Source: JACMLD01 sp038207265 | GTDB taxonomy: Bacteria; Bacteroidota; Bacteroidia; Chitinophagales; Chitinophagaceae | Assembly (NCBI GenBank): GCA_038207265.1 | Contig: JBBQZZ010000002.1 | Span: forward strand, 372,001 to 436,000 | Direction: 5' to 3' | Length of the DNA stretch: 64,000 bases | Shown here: in pieces, positions 54,389 to 63,240 of the stretch | Numbering within the stretch: position 1 is the stretch's first letter | Layout: each line of letters starts with the position of its first letter | Translations under genes and position numbers: made by a program | Notes under the pieces: generated by a model | What the model was told of the DNA's origin: nothing | The model's database searches: none | The model's input: the letters and a program-made list of their open reading frames with translations, nothing else

Positions 54389-55153
54389 TTAAAACTTCGC
54401 TTCAATCAAAATCCTTTTGAATGGATAGAATAAAGGTGGGAGAGGAAATGCAATTCTTAGCTGTTTTTTGAATGCCTCAATAAATTCATCCCGGTAACCT
54501 GTTGGTAATTTTTCAATATAAGGAATCAAAGCGGTGCCTGAAACCCAGTTGTACAAGGCATCTGTATCTGTTAATACAAGGGGGTAAATTTTTTCAAAAA
54601 CATTCATCGATTTGCTACCATTGTAAAATAATAAATCTGCATAAGCTGCGGTATCCAGAACTGGAGACAATAGATTCCAGTTATTGAATGCAGTTTTGAA
54701 TGGTTCTTCAGCAGCCAGATCCCAGAGCAACTGGTTCGTAATATTTTTGTTTTGTGCCGGTAACTGAATAAGCAATTGTCCGTTTTCTTTCAGGCAACCA
54801 ATCATCATCGAAAATAGATGTTGATGATTGTCTACCCATTGAATGGCAGCATTTGAAAAAAGCAGGTCCCATTTTTTTCCAGCCAATAAAATTTCCTCTA
54901 TGGAACATTCTTTGAATTGCAGGTTGCTGGTCGCAAAAAGTTTCGAACGTTCCAGCATTTCAGCTGAATTATCGATTCCCAAAACATTTGGAGAAGTTAA
55001 CTCATCGGCAAGGAGCCTGGTCAGTTCGCCCGTTCCGCAACCCAGGTCAATGACTTCCATGCCCGGCTTTGTATCCAACAATGCAATCAAATCATAAAAT
55101 GCGGTATACCGTTCTTTTTTGAATTGATTATATGTTTCAGGATTCCAGGCCAT
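54389..55153 (-). CDS. tam: Trans-aconitate 2-methyltransferase-like enzyme
   Basis: A 254-residue SAM-dependent methyltransferase. It begins MAWNPETYNQFKKERYTAFYDL and has motif I VIDLGCGTGELTRLLAD, FSNAAIQWVDNH and a C-terminal part GYRDEFIEAFKKQ, all typical of Tam, which methylates trans-aconitate and so removes a citric acid cycle inhibitor. It starts 3 bases after the DinB-like gene, so both form one operon. A related methyltransferase with another small-acid substrate is possible. Confidence 0.85.
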   Translation of the reverse strand: MAWNPETYNQFKKERYTAFYDLIALLDTKPGMEVIDLGCGTGELTRLLADELTSPNVLGIDNSAEMLERSKLFATSNLQFKECSIEEILLAGKKWDLLFSNAAIQWVDNHQHLFSMMIGCLKENGQLLIQLPAQNKNITNQLLWDLAAEEPFKTAFNNWNLLSPVLDTAAYADLLFYNGSKSMNVFEKIYPLVLTDTDALYNWVSGTALIPYIEKLPTGYRDEFIEAFKKQLRIAFPLPPLFYPFKRILIEAKF

Positions 55154-55156
55154 GGA

Positions 55157-55660
55157 CTAGTTTAATCTCTCAAAAATATTATTTAATTGAAATACATGTC
55201 GTTTACAGTGAGCCATTAAAAAACTTATCCATTCTATTCCTGTCAATTCCCCCAACCCTGGCAACGTTGCACCGGTAAAAGTTTTATGGAGGTCAACTGT
55301 ATTGATCAGTTCACTAATTGCTTCCCGGTTTTTTAACAGGAGGTTATGAACCGTCATTACATTTTGCAGTTCGCGAGTTGGTAAAATAGATTCCGGTGAT
55401 TTTAACTTTGTCGTAAAATCCAGGAATGCGGTTTCAATCATTTTGAGTTTTTCGTCGGCTGCTCTTGTTGTTTTAACGCTGTTACCCGTTAACAATTTCG
55501 TAATCCCTTTTTCCGATTTGTAAAGATGATCCGCAAACTGTGCAGCCGTCCAGCTACCTTCAAATGGAAGTTTGTTAAATTCATCCTGTGAAAATGCCGA
55601 AATCGTTTGTAATAATTGCACGGTTGTTTGATTAAATGATTCAAGAATTTTTTCTTGCAT
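55157..55660 (-). CDS. DinB-like family protein
   Basis: A 167-residue four-helix-bundle protein of the DinB/YfiT superfamily. WTAAQFADHLYKSEKGI and the later IEWISFLMAHCKRHVFQL hold the three histidines (HL, HC and H of KRH) expected to bind a metal. These proteins are thiol or metal-dependent transferases of mostly unknown substrate, often next to other detoxification genes. The frame is open to 55828, but ATG 55660 (MQEKILESFNQT) gives the standard family start. Confidence 0.82.
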   Translation of the reverse strand: MQEKILESFNQTTVQLLQTISAFSQDEFNKLPFEGSWTAAQFADHLYKSEKGITKLLTGNSVKTTRAADEKLKMIETAFLDFTTKLKSPESILPTRELQNVMTVHNLLLKNREAISELINTVDLHKTFTGATLPGLGELTGIEWISFLMAHCKRHVFQLNNIFERLN

Positions 55661-56153
55661 ACTGAGATTTGAAGTGATTCTTTGAGTATCCTGTAAAAAT
55701 AAAGCAATGTAAAATCGATCCAGGGTTTGATTGCGCCTTTTTCCGGTGTGTTTGCGACAAAATGAAGTAGATGATTGCTGAGTTGATTCCCTAAGCTTTT
55801 TATATTGATGCAGGTTTAACGGAATCACTTAATTTAAAGCGGGCATAGCTTTGACGATTATAAACTGACTTCCATTCCAGAAATTAATGCGCAGCAGGTA
55901 AGTTGCCAGTTTGAAAAGATGAATTATACAGTGAAGGCAACGGCTGGTGTTTTATACTCCGACGATATACTAGTTTTTAGATTAACTGCAGAAAAGGATG
56001 TACAGGCATTGAACATGGCTGGTTCAGCAACATAAAAAAAAGATTTAATAACGAAAATAATATAGTCAATGCTGGTGACCGCATAAAAAAAACCCCACTT
56101 CAATTGAAGTGGGTTCGCTTTTATTTTGAATTTTCTGACTTGCTGTAAAATCA
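55661..56153. other. Intergenic region between the DinB-like gene and ahcY
   Basis: About 490 bases with no supported gene. Near the right end is the ahcY terminator. The frames at 55661-55828 (N-terminal extension of the DinB-like frame) and 55924-56154 have no protein-like features. Confidence 0.4.
56085..56115 (-). terminator. Rho-independent terminator of ahcY
   Basis: The palindrome CCCACTTC-AATT-GAAGTGGG (56094-56113) is followed on the minus strand by a run of eight T. It lies about 40 bases after the ahcY stop. Confidence 0.9.
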
Positions 56154-57479
56154 TTAATACCTGTAATTTTCTGATTTGAATGGGCCGTTCATGGGAATAC
56201 CAAGATAAGCTGCTTGTTCAGTAGTCAATTCGTCCAACACAACTCCAATTTTAGCCAGGTGCAGGCGAGCGACCTTTTCATCAAGGTGTTTGGGCAACAC
56301 GTACACTTTGTTTTCATAATTCTTGTGATTGCTCCACAATTCTATTTGTGCCAGTGTTTGGTTGGTGAATGAATTACTCATAACAAAACTGGGGTGGCCG
56401 GTAGCGCATCCAAGATTTACCAAACGGCCTTCTGCCAATATAATCACTTCTTTGCCTTCTATATTGTACAAATCAACCTGTGGTTTAATGGTATCTTTTG
56501 TATGACCATAATTTTTGTTCAGCCATGCCATGTCTATTTCAATATCGAAGTGACCAATATTACAAACAATGGCTTTATCTTTCATTACACGAAAATGTTT
56601 TTCATTAATCAGGTCGCGGCAACCGCTGGCTGTAACAATAATATCTGCTTCTTTCACTGCATCAATCATTTTCTTTACTTCAAATCCGTCCATTGCAGCT
56701 TGCAAAGCGCAGATAGGATCAATTTCTGTGACAATAACGCGGCAACCAGCACCTTTCAATGAAGCCGCAGAACCTTTACCCACATCTCCATAACTACCTA
56801 CCACTGCTACTTTACCTGCCATCATAACATCAGTAGCGCGGCGGATGGCATCAACCAGTGATTCTTTACAACCGTATTTATTATCAAATTTAGATTTGGT
56901 AACAGAATCATTTACATTGATAGCCGGAATGGGTAAGGTTCCTTTTTCCATTCTCTCATATAAGCGATGCACACCGGTGGTGGTTTCTTCGCTCAATCCG
57001 CGGATATGCTGAATAAATTCAGGATATTTATCGAACACCATATTGGTTAAATCACCACCATCGTCCAATATCATATTCAATGGACGATCCGTTCCTCCAA
57101 AAAACAATGTTTGTTCAATACACCAATCTGCTTCTTCCTGTGTTTGGCCTTTCCATGCAAATACACCAATACCGGCGGCTGCTATTGCTGCGGCAGCCTG
57201 ATCTTGTGTAGAAAAAATATTGCAGGAGCTCCAACGAACTTCGGCGCCCAGCGCGATGAGTGTTTCAATCAATACGGCAGTTTGAATAGTCATGTGTAAA
57301 CAACCTGCTATACGGGCACCTTTCAAGGGCTGACTTGCTCCATACTCTGTTCTTAATGCCATTAGGCCCGGCATCTCTGCTTCGGCAAGACGAATTTCTT
57401 TACGACCCCAGGCGGCAAGACTCATGTCTTTAACCTTATAAGGGAGTTTCAAATCTGTTGATTGCAACTTTACTGACAT
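56154..57479 (-). CDS. ahcY: S-adenosylhomocysteinase
   Basis: A 441-residue cytoplasmic NAD enzyme that splits S-adenosylhomocysteine to adenosine and homocysteine in the methylation cycle. It has AGCLHMTIQTAVLIETL, the SSCNIFSTQDQAAAAIA region, the NAD-binding VGSYGDVGKGSAASLKGAG, and the C-terminal YRY that contacts the neighbouring NAD. The frame is open back to a TTG at 57563, but the promoter at 57524-57531 lies inside that extension. ATG 57479 (MSVKLQSTDLKLPYKVKD) is the correct start. It is divergent from an Lrp/AsnC gene. Confidence 0.97.
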   Translation of the reverse strand: MSVKLQSTDLKLPYKVKDMSLAAWGRKEIRLAEAEMPGLMALRTEYGASQPLKGARIAGCLHMTIQTAVLIETLIALGAEVRWSSCNIFSTQDQAAAAIAAAGIGVFAWKGQTQEEADWCIEQTLFFGGTDRPLNMILDDGGDLTNMVFDKYPEFIQHIRGLSEETTTGVHRLYERMEKGTLPIPAINVNDSVTKSKFDNKYGCKESLVDAIRRATDVMMAGKVAVVGSYGDVGKGSAASLKGAGCRVIVTEIDPICALQAAMDGFEVKKMIDAVKEADIIVTASGCRDLINEKHFRVMKDKAIVCNIGHFDIEIDMAWLNKNYGHTKDTIKPQVDLYNIEGKEVIILAEGRLVNLGCATGHPSFVMSNSFTNQTLAQIELWSNHKNYENKVYVLPKHLDEKVARLHLAKIGVVLDELTTEQAAYLGIPMNGPFKSENYRY

Positions 57480-57523
57480 AATTTTTATTTTAAAGTATTT
57501 AATGGATGGAAATAATTGAGGAG

Positions 57524-57531
57524 CAAAGGTA
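57524..57531 (-). promoter_or_regulatory. -7 element of ahcY
   Basis: On the minus strand TACCTTTG is a perfect TAnnTTTG, 44 bases before the ATG at 57479. It rules out the TTG at 57563 as the translation start of a transcript made here. Confidence 0.55.
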
Positions 57532-57623
57532 GATTGGAAGAACAAAATATAAGAGATGATCAACTACTTCAGAACAAAATGCAATAATTTTCATAGTTTA
57601 GCAGAACAAATGCGTAGTATGTC

Positions 57624-58121
57624 ATGGAAAAATCATCTGAAAAAGAAAAGTTGAGCAACCACCTGGTTCCATTGGATGAAAAGGATCGTCTTATTTTGCG
57701 ACTCTTGCAGGACAATGCCAAGATAACCGTACGTGAAATTGCTGCAAAAATACACCTTAGTACAACCCCGGTACATGATAGAATAAAACGCATGGAAGAC
57801 AGTGGTGTAATTTTGCAGTATGCAACATTGGTCAACCATGCAAAGGTTGCAAGAGGATTAATGGTTATTTGCTATGTTTCACTGAAAGAGCACAATAAAA
57901 GATCGGGCACAAAATTCATTAAAACGATCAATGAACTGAGCGAAGTGATCGAATGTTATAATATTTCCGGTGAGTTTGATTTTATGCTGAAGGTAGTAGT
58001 AGAAAGTATGGATGCTTATTACGAATTCCATGTTAATAAATTAGGTCAGCTTGAAAATATTGGACACATGCAAAGTACATTTGTAATGGGAGTGATTAAG
58101 CAGACTCATTTGGTTGTGTAA
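57624..58121 (+). CDS. Lrp/AsnC family transcriptional regulator
   Basis: A 165-residue regulator. The N-terminal helix-turn-helix (LDEKDRLILRLLQDNAKITVREIAAKIHLSTTPVHDRIKRMEDSGVI) is followed by a RAM ligand-binding domain (VICYVSLKEHNKRS, VIECYNISGEFDFMLKVVVESMDAYYEF). Such proteins respond to amino acids and form octamers. It is divergent from ahcY with 144 bases between the start codons, so ahcY or its own gene may be targets; that is inference. Confidence 0.93.
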   Translation: MEKSSEKEKLSNHLVPLDEKDRLILRLLQDNAKITVREIAAKIHLSTTPVHDRIKRMEDSGVILQYATLVNHAKVARGLMVICYVSLKEHNKRSGTKFIKTINELSEVIECYNISGEFDFMLKVVVESMDAYYEFHVNKLGQLENIGHMQSTFVMGVIKQTHLVV

Positions 58122-58227
58122 GGAGTAGGGAATATGGAATTAGGAGAGAGGAGGACGCTGCTTCGTCTCTCGCTTATGATTGTTGAATACGGACAACTTA
58201 CTAAAAGTTTCAAATAAATTGACAATT

Positions 58228-58527
58228 ATGTATTCTTACGACACCGTTTCAGAAGCCGTTACCGGTTTGCGACAAAGAGGGTTTGATCTTGATTTTGATG
58301 CCCGTTTTGATTGCGTGGTTTGTAAGGATCATAAATTAAAGCCGGAAGAATTTGAAATAACTGAAGTTTATCGATTTGAAGGCAATACCGATCCGGCAGA
58401 TGAAGCGATTGTCTATGGAATAGAATCAAAGCACGGATTGAAAGGAATTCTTGTAAATGGTTATGGTCCGGATGCTGATGAATTGAGTAATGAGATGGTG
58501 AAAAAATTATCCTTTAAACATAACTGA
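58228..58527 (+). CDS. Conserved small protein of unknown function
   Basis: A 99-residue soluble protein (MYSYDTVSEAVTGLRQRGFDLDFDAR). It is acidic, with an alpha-beta pattern (FDCVVCKDHKLKPEEFEITEVYRFEGN, EAIVYGIESKHGLKGILVNGYG). Bacteroidota homologues are often labelled phosphoribosylpyrophosphate synthetase in databases, but no such motif is present. The open frame begins at 58180, and ATG 58228 is the first good start. It converges on the Nudix gene. Confidence 0.78.
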   Translation: MYSYDTVSEAVTGLRQRGFDLDFDARFDCVVCKDHKLKPEEFEITEVYRFEGNTDPADEAIVYGIESKHGLKGILVNGYGPDADELSNEMVKKLSFKHN

Positions 58528-58539
58528 TCAAACAATCCA

Positions 58540-58998
58540 TCAGTAATATGATTTCAACATAGACGCTACTACTTTGTCTATAGGGAGTGTAACACTTTTT
58601 TCCGTAAAATCGTTCCATTTAATAAAGCGAAAAGTTTCAGTTTCGTTTTTCTCTTTGTATATTAATAATTCACGTTCATCGAAATCAAATGGCTTTGTGC
58701 GCAGCGTTGCGGTGATGGCTTCCTGTGCATGTGCGAAATAGTAAATAGAAAGAATCTGCTCATTGGGCCTGAATGCACTCATCTGGTAAAAATCCGTTGT
58801 ATAAATATGATCTCCGATGATTACCTTAAGGTTCATTTCTTCCACGAATTCTCTTTTTAGGCAATCACGGGTTCCTTCTCCAAATTCCAATCCTCCACCG
58901 GGGAATTTGGTATAATAATTTCCACGGATGAATTCATCGCTTACCAGAACATCTTTGTTGTCTCCCAGTAAAATGCCATAGACTCTTATCGTAAACAT
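58540..58998 (-). CDS. Nudix hydrolase
   Basis: A 152-residue hydrolase of nucleoside diphosphates linked to other groups. The Nudix box GGLEFGEGTRDCLKREFVEEMN holds the required Gly, Glu and the REFVEE metal-binding cluster. The surrounding fold is typical (RVYGILLGDNKDVLVSDEF before, IYTTDFYQ after). The substrate is unknown. It starts one base from the stop of corA, so the two are co-transcribed. Confidence 0.9.
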   Translation of the reverse strand: MFTIRVYGILLGDNKDVLVSDEFIRGNYYTKFPGGGLEFGEGTRDCLKREFVEEMNLKVIIGDHIYTTDFYQMSAFRPNEQILSIYYFAHAQEAITATLRTKPFDFDERELLIYKEKNETETFRFIKWNDFTEKSVTLPIDKVVASMLKSYY

Positions 58999-58999
58999 A

Positions 59000-59938
59000 T
59001 CAGAACCATTTTTTCTTCATAAAGTACCAGCTTATCACAATAGAAATACCAACTGATAAAATCAAGGGTATGTAAAAAGCGTGTGGAGAAGAAGAATAGG
59101 GTATGGGTACGTTCATACCATAAATCCCGGTAACCAACGCGGGCAATGAAAGAATAATGGTGATGGAAGTAAGGCGCTTCAGTACATTATTCATATTGTT
59201 ATTAATAATGCTTGCAAAGGCATCGAGCGTACTGCTCAATATATTGGTATAAATATTGGCCATCTCCAGTCCCTGCGAAATATCAACAACCAAATCATCC
59301 AGGAATTCTTTTTCTTCTTCATTCAAACCAAGAAAATTGGTTCGTGCAATTTTCATCAGCAGTAATTCATTACTGCGCAGGGCCGTTACAAAATAAACCA
59401 GGCTTTTTTGAATTTTCATGAGTTCAAGCAATTCTTCATTGCGGTTGCTGGCATAGAGTTTCTGTTCCATTACATTGCGGCGCTGGTTAATTTCTTTCAG
59501 CGATTCCATGTAAGTCTGGGTAATCTTATCAAATATTTTCAACACCATCATCTTCCTGTTATCGGGGTGACGGTTTTGAAAAGTATTCAGGAATTTTTTG
59601 ATGGCACCGTTTTCGAATGAATTTACAGTTACAATCTGGTTATGTGTAAGAATGATACAGATAGGTATAGTGATATAATATGCATCGCTTTCGTTAAAAG
59701 AATTGTTCTCTGTGGGGGTTTTGATAACAATGAGTTTTACATTGTCCTCTTCTTCGAAGCGACTCCTTTCATCTATATCCAGTGAATCGGCCAGGAAATC
59801 CAATGGGATTTCAAGTGTAGAAGATAGCTCGGAAAACTCCTCCTGTTTTAACGGAGGTAAAACATTCACCCAAGTCCCGCTGTCGGGCTTGTCTATTGAA
59901 ATTGTTTTATGATCAATATTTTTGAAGTACTGTATCAT
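59000..59938 (-). CDS. corA: CorA family magnesium/cobalt transporter
   Basis: A 312-residue protein. The N-terminal soluble funnel domain is followed by a long helix (TQTYMESLKEINQRRNVMEQKLY) and two C-terminal membrane helices. The first ends with the selectivity motif GIYGMNVP (GMN), and the C-terminus is basic (FMKKKWF). It forms a pentameric channel for magnesium. It is first in the operon with the Nudix gene. Confidence 0.95.
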   Translation of the reverse strand: MIQYFKNIDHKTISIDKPDSGTWVNVLPPLKQEEFSELSSTLEIPLDFLADSLDIDERSRFEEEDNVKLIVIKTPTENNSFNESDAYYITIPICIILTHNQIVTVNSFENGAIKKFLNTFQNRHPDNRKMMVLKIFDKITQTYMESLKEINQRRNVMEQKLYASNRNEELLELMKIQKSLVYFVTALRSNELLLMKIARTNFLGLNEEEKEFLDDLVVDISQGLEMANIYTNILSSTLDAFASIINNNMNNVLKRLTSITIILSLPALVTGIYGMNVPIPYSSSPHAFYIPLILSVGISIVISWYFMKKKWF

Positions 59939-60078
59939 GCCGGTAAATATAGGGCATGATACGGAAAGGCGACTTGTATTTTTTATTCAGTCTCGCCGTG
60001 AATGAAAGTGAGACAAACATGAAAGTAAAAACATTGAAATGTATTTACTTTCATGCATGAGTTTGCAGGGGTGCCAGG

Positions 60079-61404
60079 TTAATCAAGTATATACCGACAA
60101 ATATCAAATGCAAAAATGATCTCATCCAGCATGTACTTGGTATGGGCCGCTGTTACACACAATCTCAAACGATCTGCTCCAGGGGGTACTGCAGGAAATA
60201 TTACCGGATTGGCCAGTACGCCCAACTCATACAGTTTGGCAGAAAGGTCCAGCGTTTTTTCAGTATCGCCAATGATAATAGGTATGATGGGAGATTTTGT
60301 TACACCTGTATCATAACCCAAGCGATTCAGGTGTCTTCTCAGATATGCCGTATTTTCGAAAACTTTTTTAATTCTTTCAGGTCCTTCTCGTTCCAGTATT
60401 TCCAATGCTGCAAATGCTGCACCGGCGTTGGCGGGTGACATGGCACCGGAAAATACAAACGGCGTTGATGCATGCTGTAGGAATATGACCGTTTGCAATG
60501 AAGCTGCAATAAATCCGCCACTGGCGGGAATGGCTTTAGATAATGCACTGGTATAGATATCAACATCATCTGGCGAAACGCCAAAATGTTCGTCGATACC
60601 GCGGCCTGTTGTTCCCATTACTCCAAAGGAATGACTTTCATCAATGACAAGGTAAGCCCCATATTTCTTTTTCAATGCAACGATTTCGGGCAGGGGACAA
60701 ATATCTCCTTCCATTGAATATACACCTTCAATAATGATAAATGTTTTTTTGGCTTCCGTTGGTTTTGACAAAAGTAAATCCAGGTGCGCGGTATCGTTAT
60801 GTTTAAATTTGTCAAAAGACACTTGCACCATAGACAATGCATCCATCAGGCTGCGATGAATATGTTCATCCACAATAACACGATCTGTTTTTTGAATGAG
60901 GCAGTTTACGATGGCAATATTTGCCATATAACCAGAAGAATAAGTGATGGCTGCTTCTTTACCTTTAAATGCAGTTAATTTAGCTTCCAGCTGACGATGC
61001 AATTGGTTGGTACCCGCCAGCATTCTTGCACCGCCTGTAGCAGTGCCATATTTCTTTATGGCATTGATAGACCCATTTTCAATATATGAATCTCCCAGTA
61101 AACCCAGGTAATCATAAGATGAAAGCATGAACATCTCACGGTTATTGGAAAATACTTCTGGTCCTGACTTACCCATTAAAGTTTGCTGAAAGGGATATGT
61201 CTCTGCATTTACCATTTGGTGAATGCGCTGGTTCCATCTTGAAGCTATCCTGCACTTAATCATGGGTTCCAGTTCAGGCGCAGAATCTTTTTGAGCAAAC
61301 TGTTCTTTAAATGGTGAGACAGGGGTACTATTTTCTGCTTTGGCTACTGAATTTCCACGCACCGGTACATTCTCTTCGTGTAATGTTTGCTGTTTGATAC
61401 TCAT
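60079..61404 (-). CDS. Alpha-oxoamine synthase family PLP enzyme (KBL/AONS/SPT-like)
   Basis: A 441-residue enzyme that condenses an amino acid with an acyl-CoA with loss of CO2. Core motifs: LSSYDYLGLLGD, GTATGGARMLAGTNQLHRQLE, YSSGYMANIAIV, the PLP-binding DESHSFGVMG, and the Schiff-base lysine in TSALSKAIPASGGF. The usual T(F/L)SK or GTLGKA sequence is altered here. An N-terminal extension of about 45 residues, rich in Pro, Ser and Glu, precedes the fold. It could be a serine palmitoyltransferase (sphingolipids occur in this phylum), a biotin-type synthase or a threonine-type lyase. The exact reaction is not settled. Confidence 0.85.
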   Translation of the reverse strand: MSIKQQTLHEENVPVRGNSVAKAENSTPVSPFKEQFAQKDSAPELEPMIKCRIASRWNQRIHQMVNAETYPFQQTLMGKSGPEVFSNNREMFMLSSYDYLGLLGDSYIENGSINAIKKYGTATGGARMLAGTNQLHRQLEAKLTAFKGKEAAITYSSGYMANIAIVNCLIQKTDRVIVDEHIHRSLMDALSMVQVSFDKFKHNDTAHLDLLLSKPTEAKKTFIIIEGVYSMEGDICPLPEIVALKKKYGAYLVIDESHSFGVMGTTGRGIDEHFGVSPDDVDIYTSALSKAIPASGGFIAASLQTVIFLQHASTPFVFSGAMSPANAGAAFAALEILEREGPERIKKVFENTAYLRRHLNRLGYDTGVTKSPIIPIIIGDTEKTLDLSAKLYELGVLANPVIFPAVPPGADRLRLCVTAAHTKYMLDEIIFAFDICRYILD

Positions 61405-61803
61405 ATATGTGATTTTTCGGTTACAGACTTAATGCAGTAAACTTATTTTCACTATGTGGTACAGATCGACAGCTTTATGTAGAGTATGGATGAGACAAGT
61501 ATAAAATTGTACCTGCTTTAAAGCACTTTTTAAATACAATTATTTAAACTTGATTTTTTGATCATCAGCTAAATAGATCAGACGATGCAGAGGAAAACTA
61601 AGACGCGGTTGGCACTTAAAAATTAAAAACGAATGCTTTTTTTTTAATTTACATGATAACCCCTATCAAAATTAAATCAACCCTTATTTTATTGTCAGGA
61701 GAAAGCCGCTGTAAATGAAAGTCAGATGACCGCTGAGGTGAATGAGGTGATTAAGAATTGAATCCTATCAGAAAGAAAATATTTAATAAAATAATGAAAT
61801 GAT
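61405..61803. other. Intergenic region upstream of the alpha-oxoamine synthase gene
   Basis: A 399-base AT-rich stretch. It should hold the promoter of the synthase gene; TAAGTTTA near 61437-61444 on the minus strand is a weak candidate. No gene or repeat was seen. Confidence 0.35.
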
Positions 61804-62586
61804 TTATAAATCAACATCGCCTTCAAATACTTTTTCCGCAGGACCACATAAAAAAATATTAGTATAACTATCGTCTGGTAATCGATCATATTCCACAACC
61901 AGTTTTCCTCCCTTTGTAAAAACCGTAACATCATTATAGCCGATTTCATTGTGATAGGAAACCAGTGCCGCTGCCGTAACGCCAGTTCCGCAACTCCAGG
62001 TTTCGTCTTCCACCCCTCTTTCGTAGGTGCGGACAATGATTTCATGGTCGCTTTTCTGATTCACAAAATTTACGTTGATTCCTTCATTTTTAAATTCTTC
62101 GCTGTAGCGGATGGATCGTCCCTCTTCAAATACGGGAAAGTGCATGATGTCTTTCACCATTTTTACGTAATGTGGTGAACCAGTATTCAGGATAAAGTCT
62201 CCATCGAGATTGGTAACTTGTTTTACATCGTTCATCTTCAGGCTAACCGTATTGTCGTCATCTATTTCTGCTTCGTGATCACCGTCACTGGCAATAAAGC
62301 GATAGATATCTTTGTGAATTCCCATATGGTATGCAAATTTTACAAGGCAGCGTCCACCATTGCCACACAGCGAACTTTCCCTTCCGTCTGCATTGAAATA
62401 TTTCATTTCAAAATCATAACCTTGTTTTGTGTTCAACATCATCAATCCGTCTGCACCTATTCCAAATCTCCTCGTACAAAATTTCTTTACTTGCTCGGTG
62501 CTGATGTCTGAATATAGATTCGTCCTGTTATCTAGAATAACAAAGTCGTTACCGGTGCCCTGGTATTTGTAAAAGTGAAATTTCAT
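61804..62586 (-). CDS. dapF: Diaminopimelate epimerase
   Basis: A 260-residue enzyme that converts LL- to meso-diaminopimelate for lysine and peptidoglycan synthesis. The two active-site cysteines are Cys 74 in SLCGNGGRC and Cys 199 in ETWSCGTGVTAAAL. The N-terminal FYKYQGTGNDFVILDNR is also typical. It is complete and of normal length. Confidence 0.96.
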   Translation of the reverse strand: MKFHFYKYQGTGNDFVILDNRTNLYSDISTEQVKKFCTRRFGIGADGLMMLNTKQGYDFEMKYFNADGRESSLCGNGGRCLVKFAYHMGIHKDIYRFIASDGDHEAEIDDDNTVSLKMNDVKQVTNLDGDFILNTGSPHYVKMVKDIMHFPVFEEGRSIRYSEEFKNEGINVNFVNQKSDHEIIVRTYERGVEDETWSCGTGVTAAALVSYHNEIGYNDVTVFTKGGKLVVEYDRLPDDSYTNIFLCGPAEKVFEGDVDL

Positions 62587-62623
62587 AATTGCAATATTAG
62601 TGTAAACTGGTGGAATGGTGAAT

Positions 62624-62646
62624 GGTGGGTGGGGAATGGCGAGTAG
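62624..62646 (+). repeat. Left copy of an inverted repeat flanking the four-helix-bundle pseudogene
   Basis: A G-rich 23-base sequence (beginning GGTGGGTGGGGAATGG) that matches 20 of 23 bases with the inverse of 63211-63233. More loosely similar AGTAGCTAGTAGGGAGTAG sequence follows it. Confidence 0.6.
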
Positions 62647-62660
62647 CTAGTAGGGAGTAG

Positions 62661-63038
62661 CTAGTGGCCATTGGGGGAAGGAAAGCTCATGTTTTCAATC
62701 ATTTTGCTTAGCATACGAAATACAGATTCCAGATTTTTTTGTAAATTATTTGCCTGTTCCGGTTTGATATACTCAAGTAATAATGCTGCTTCAAGTTGAG
62801 TATCTATTTCAACGGCTGAACTTCTGGCAATTTCATAAAATCTCTTTTTTTCATTTTTTGATTTTCTCGCGGCGCCTTCTGCAATATTGCTGCAAATAGA
62901 GATAGTTGCCCGTCGCAATTGGCTTACCAAACCGTATTGTTCTGCATTTCAGAAGTTTTTCGAGATGATATAAACTTCTTTTACCAACTTTAAAGATATA
63001 CTATAAACAACCAGCTTCTTGTGGGATACATTAAGCAT
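62661..63038 (-). pseudogene. Four-helix-bundle protein gene (S23 type), broken by an in-frame TGA
   Basis: Read from ATG 63038 the frame gives a typical N-terminus (HKKLVVYSISLKLVKEVYIISKNF). It meets TGA at 62951-62949, then continues in the same frame with NAEQYGLVSQLRRATISICSNIAEGAARKSKNEKKRF to 62661. The joined length is 125 residues plus the stop, normal for the family (first known from inserts in 23S rRNA genes). The stop takes the place where homologues have the Pro of FPxxExYGL. The 3' half alone (from TTG 62930) would lack the first helix, so a functional product is unlikely unless the stop is read through. Confidence 0.8.
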
Positions 63039-63210
63039 GATATTGAATTTTACGGGTAAGTTCCGCTTTCAGTTTCGTCTTACCCAAGAATTTTCAACAC
63101 CCGATAATGCTTTTTACATCAAATGACTTGAATTAATTATGGTAAGTCACTTGTGATAATTAGCGTATTTAATAAGTTAAGTTAAGAGAAGTGAAAGTAT
63201 GGTACCAACC

Positions 63211-63233
63211 CCACTAGCCATTCCCCACTCACC
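63211..63233 (-). repeat. Right copy of the inverted repeat flanking the four-helix-bundle pseudogene
   Basis: The reverse complement begins GGTGAGTGGGGAATGGCTAG and matches 20 of 23 bases with 62624-62646. The two copies enclose the pseudogene and about 170 bases upstream of it. Confidence 0.6.
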
Positions 63234-63240
63234 TTTCTTC

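Noticed and set aside
57480..57563. Extended N-terminus of ahcY from TTG 57563
   Set aside because: It contains the likely promoter element, and the extra residues have no counterpart in the family.
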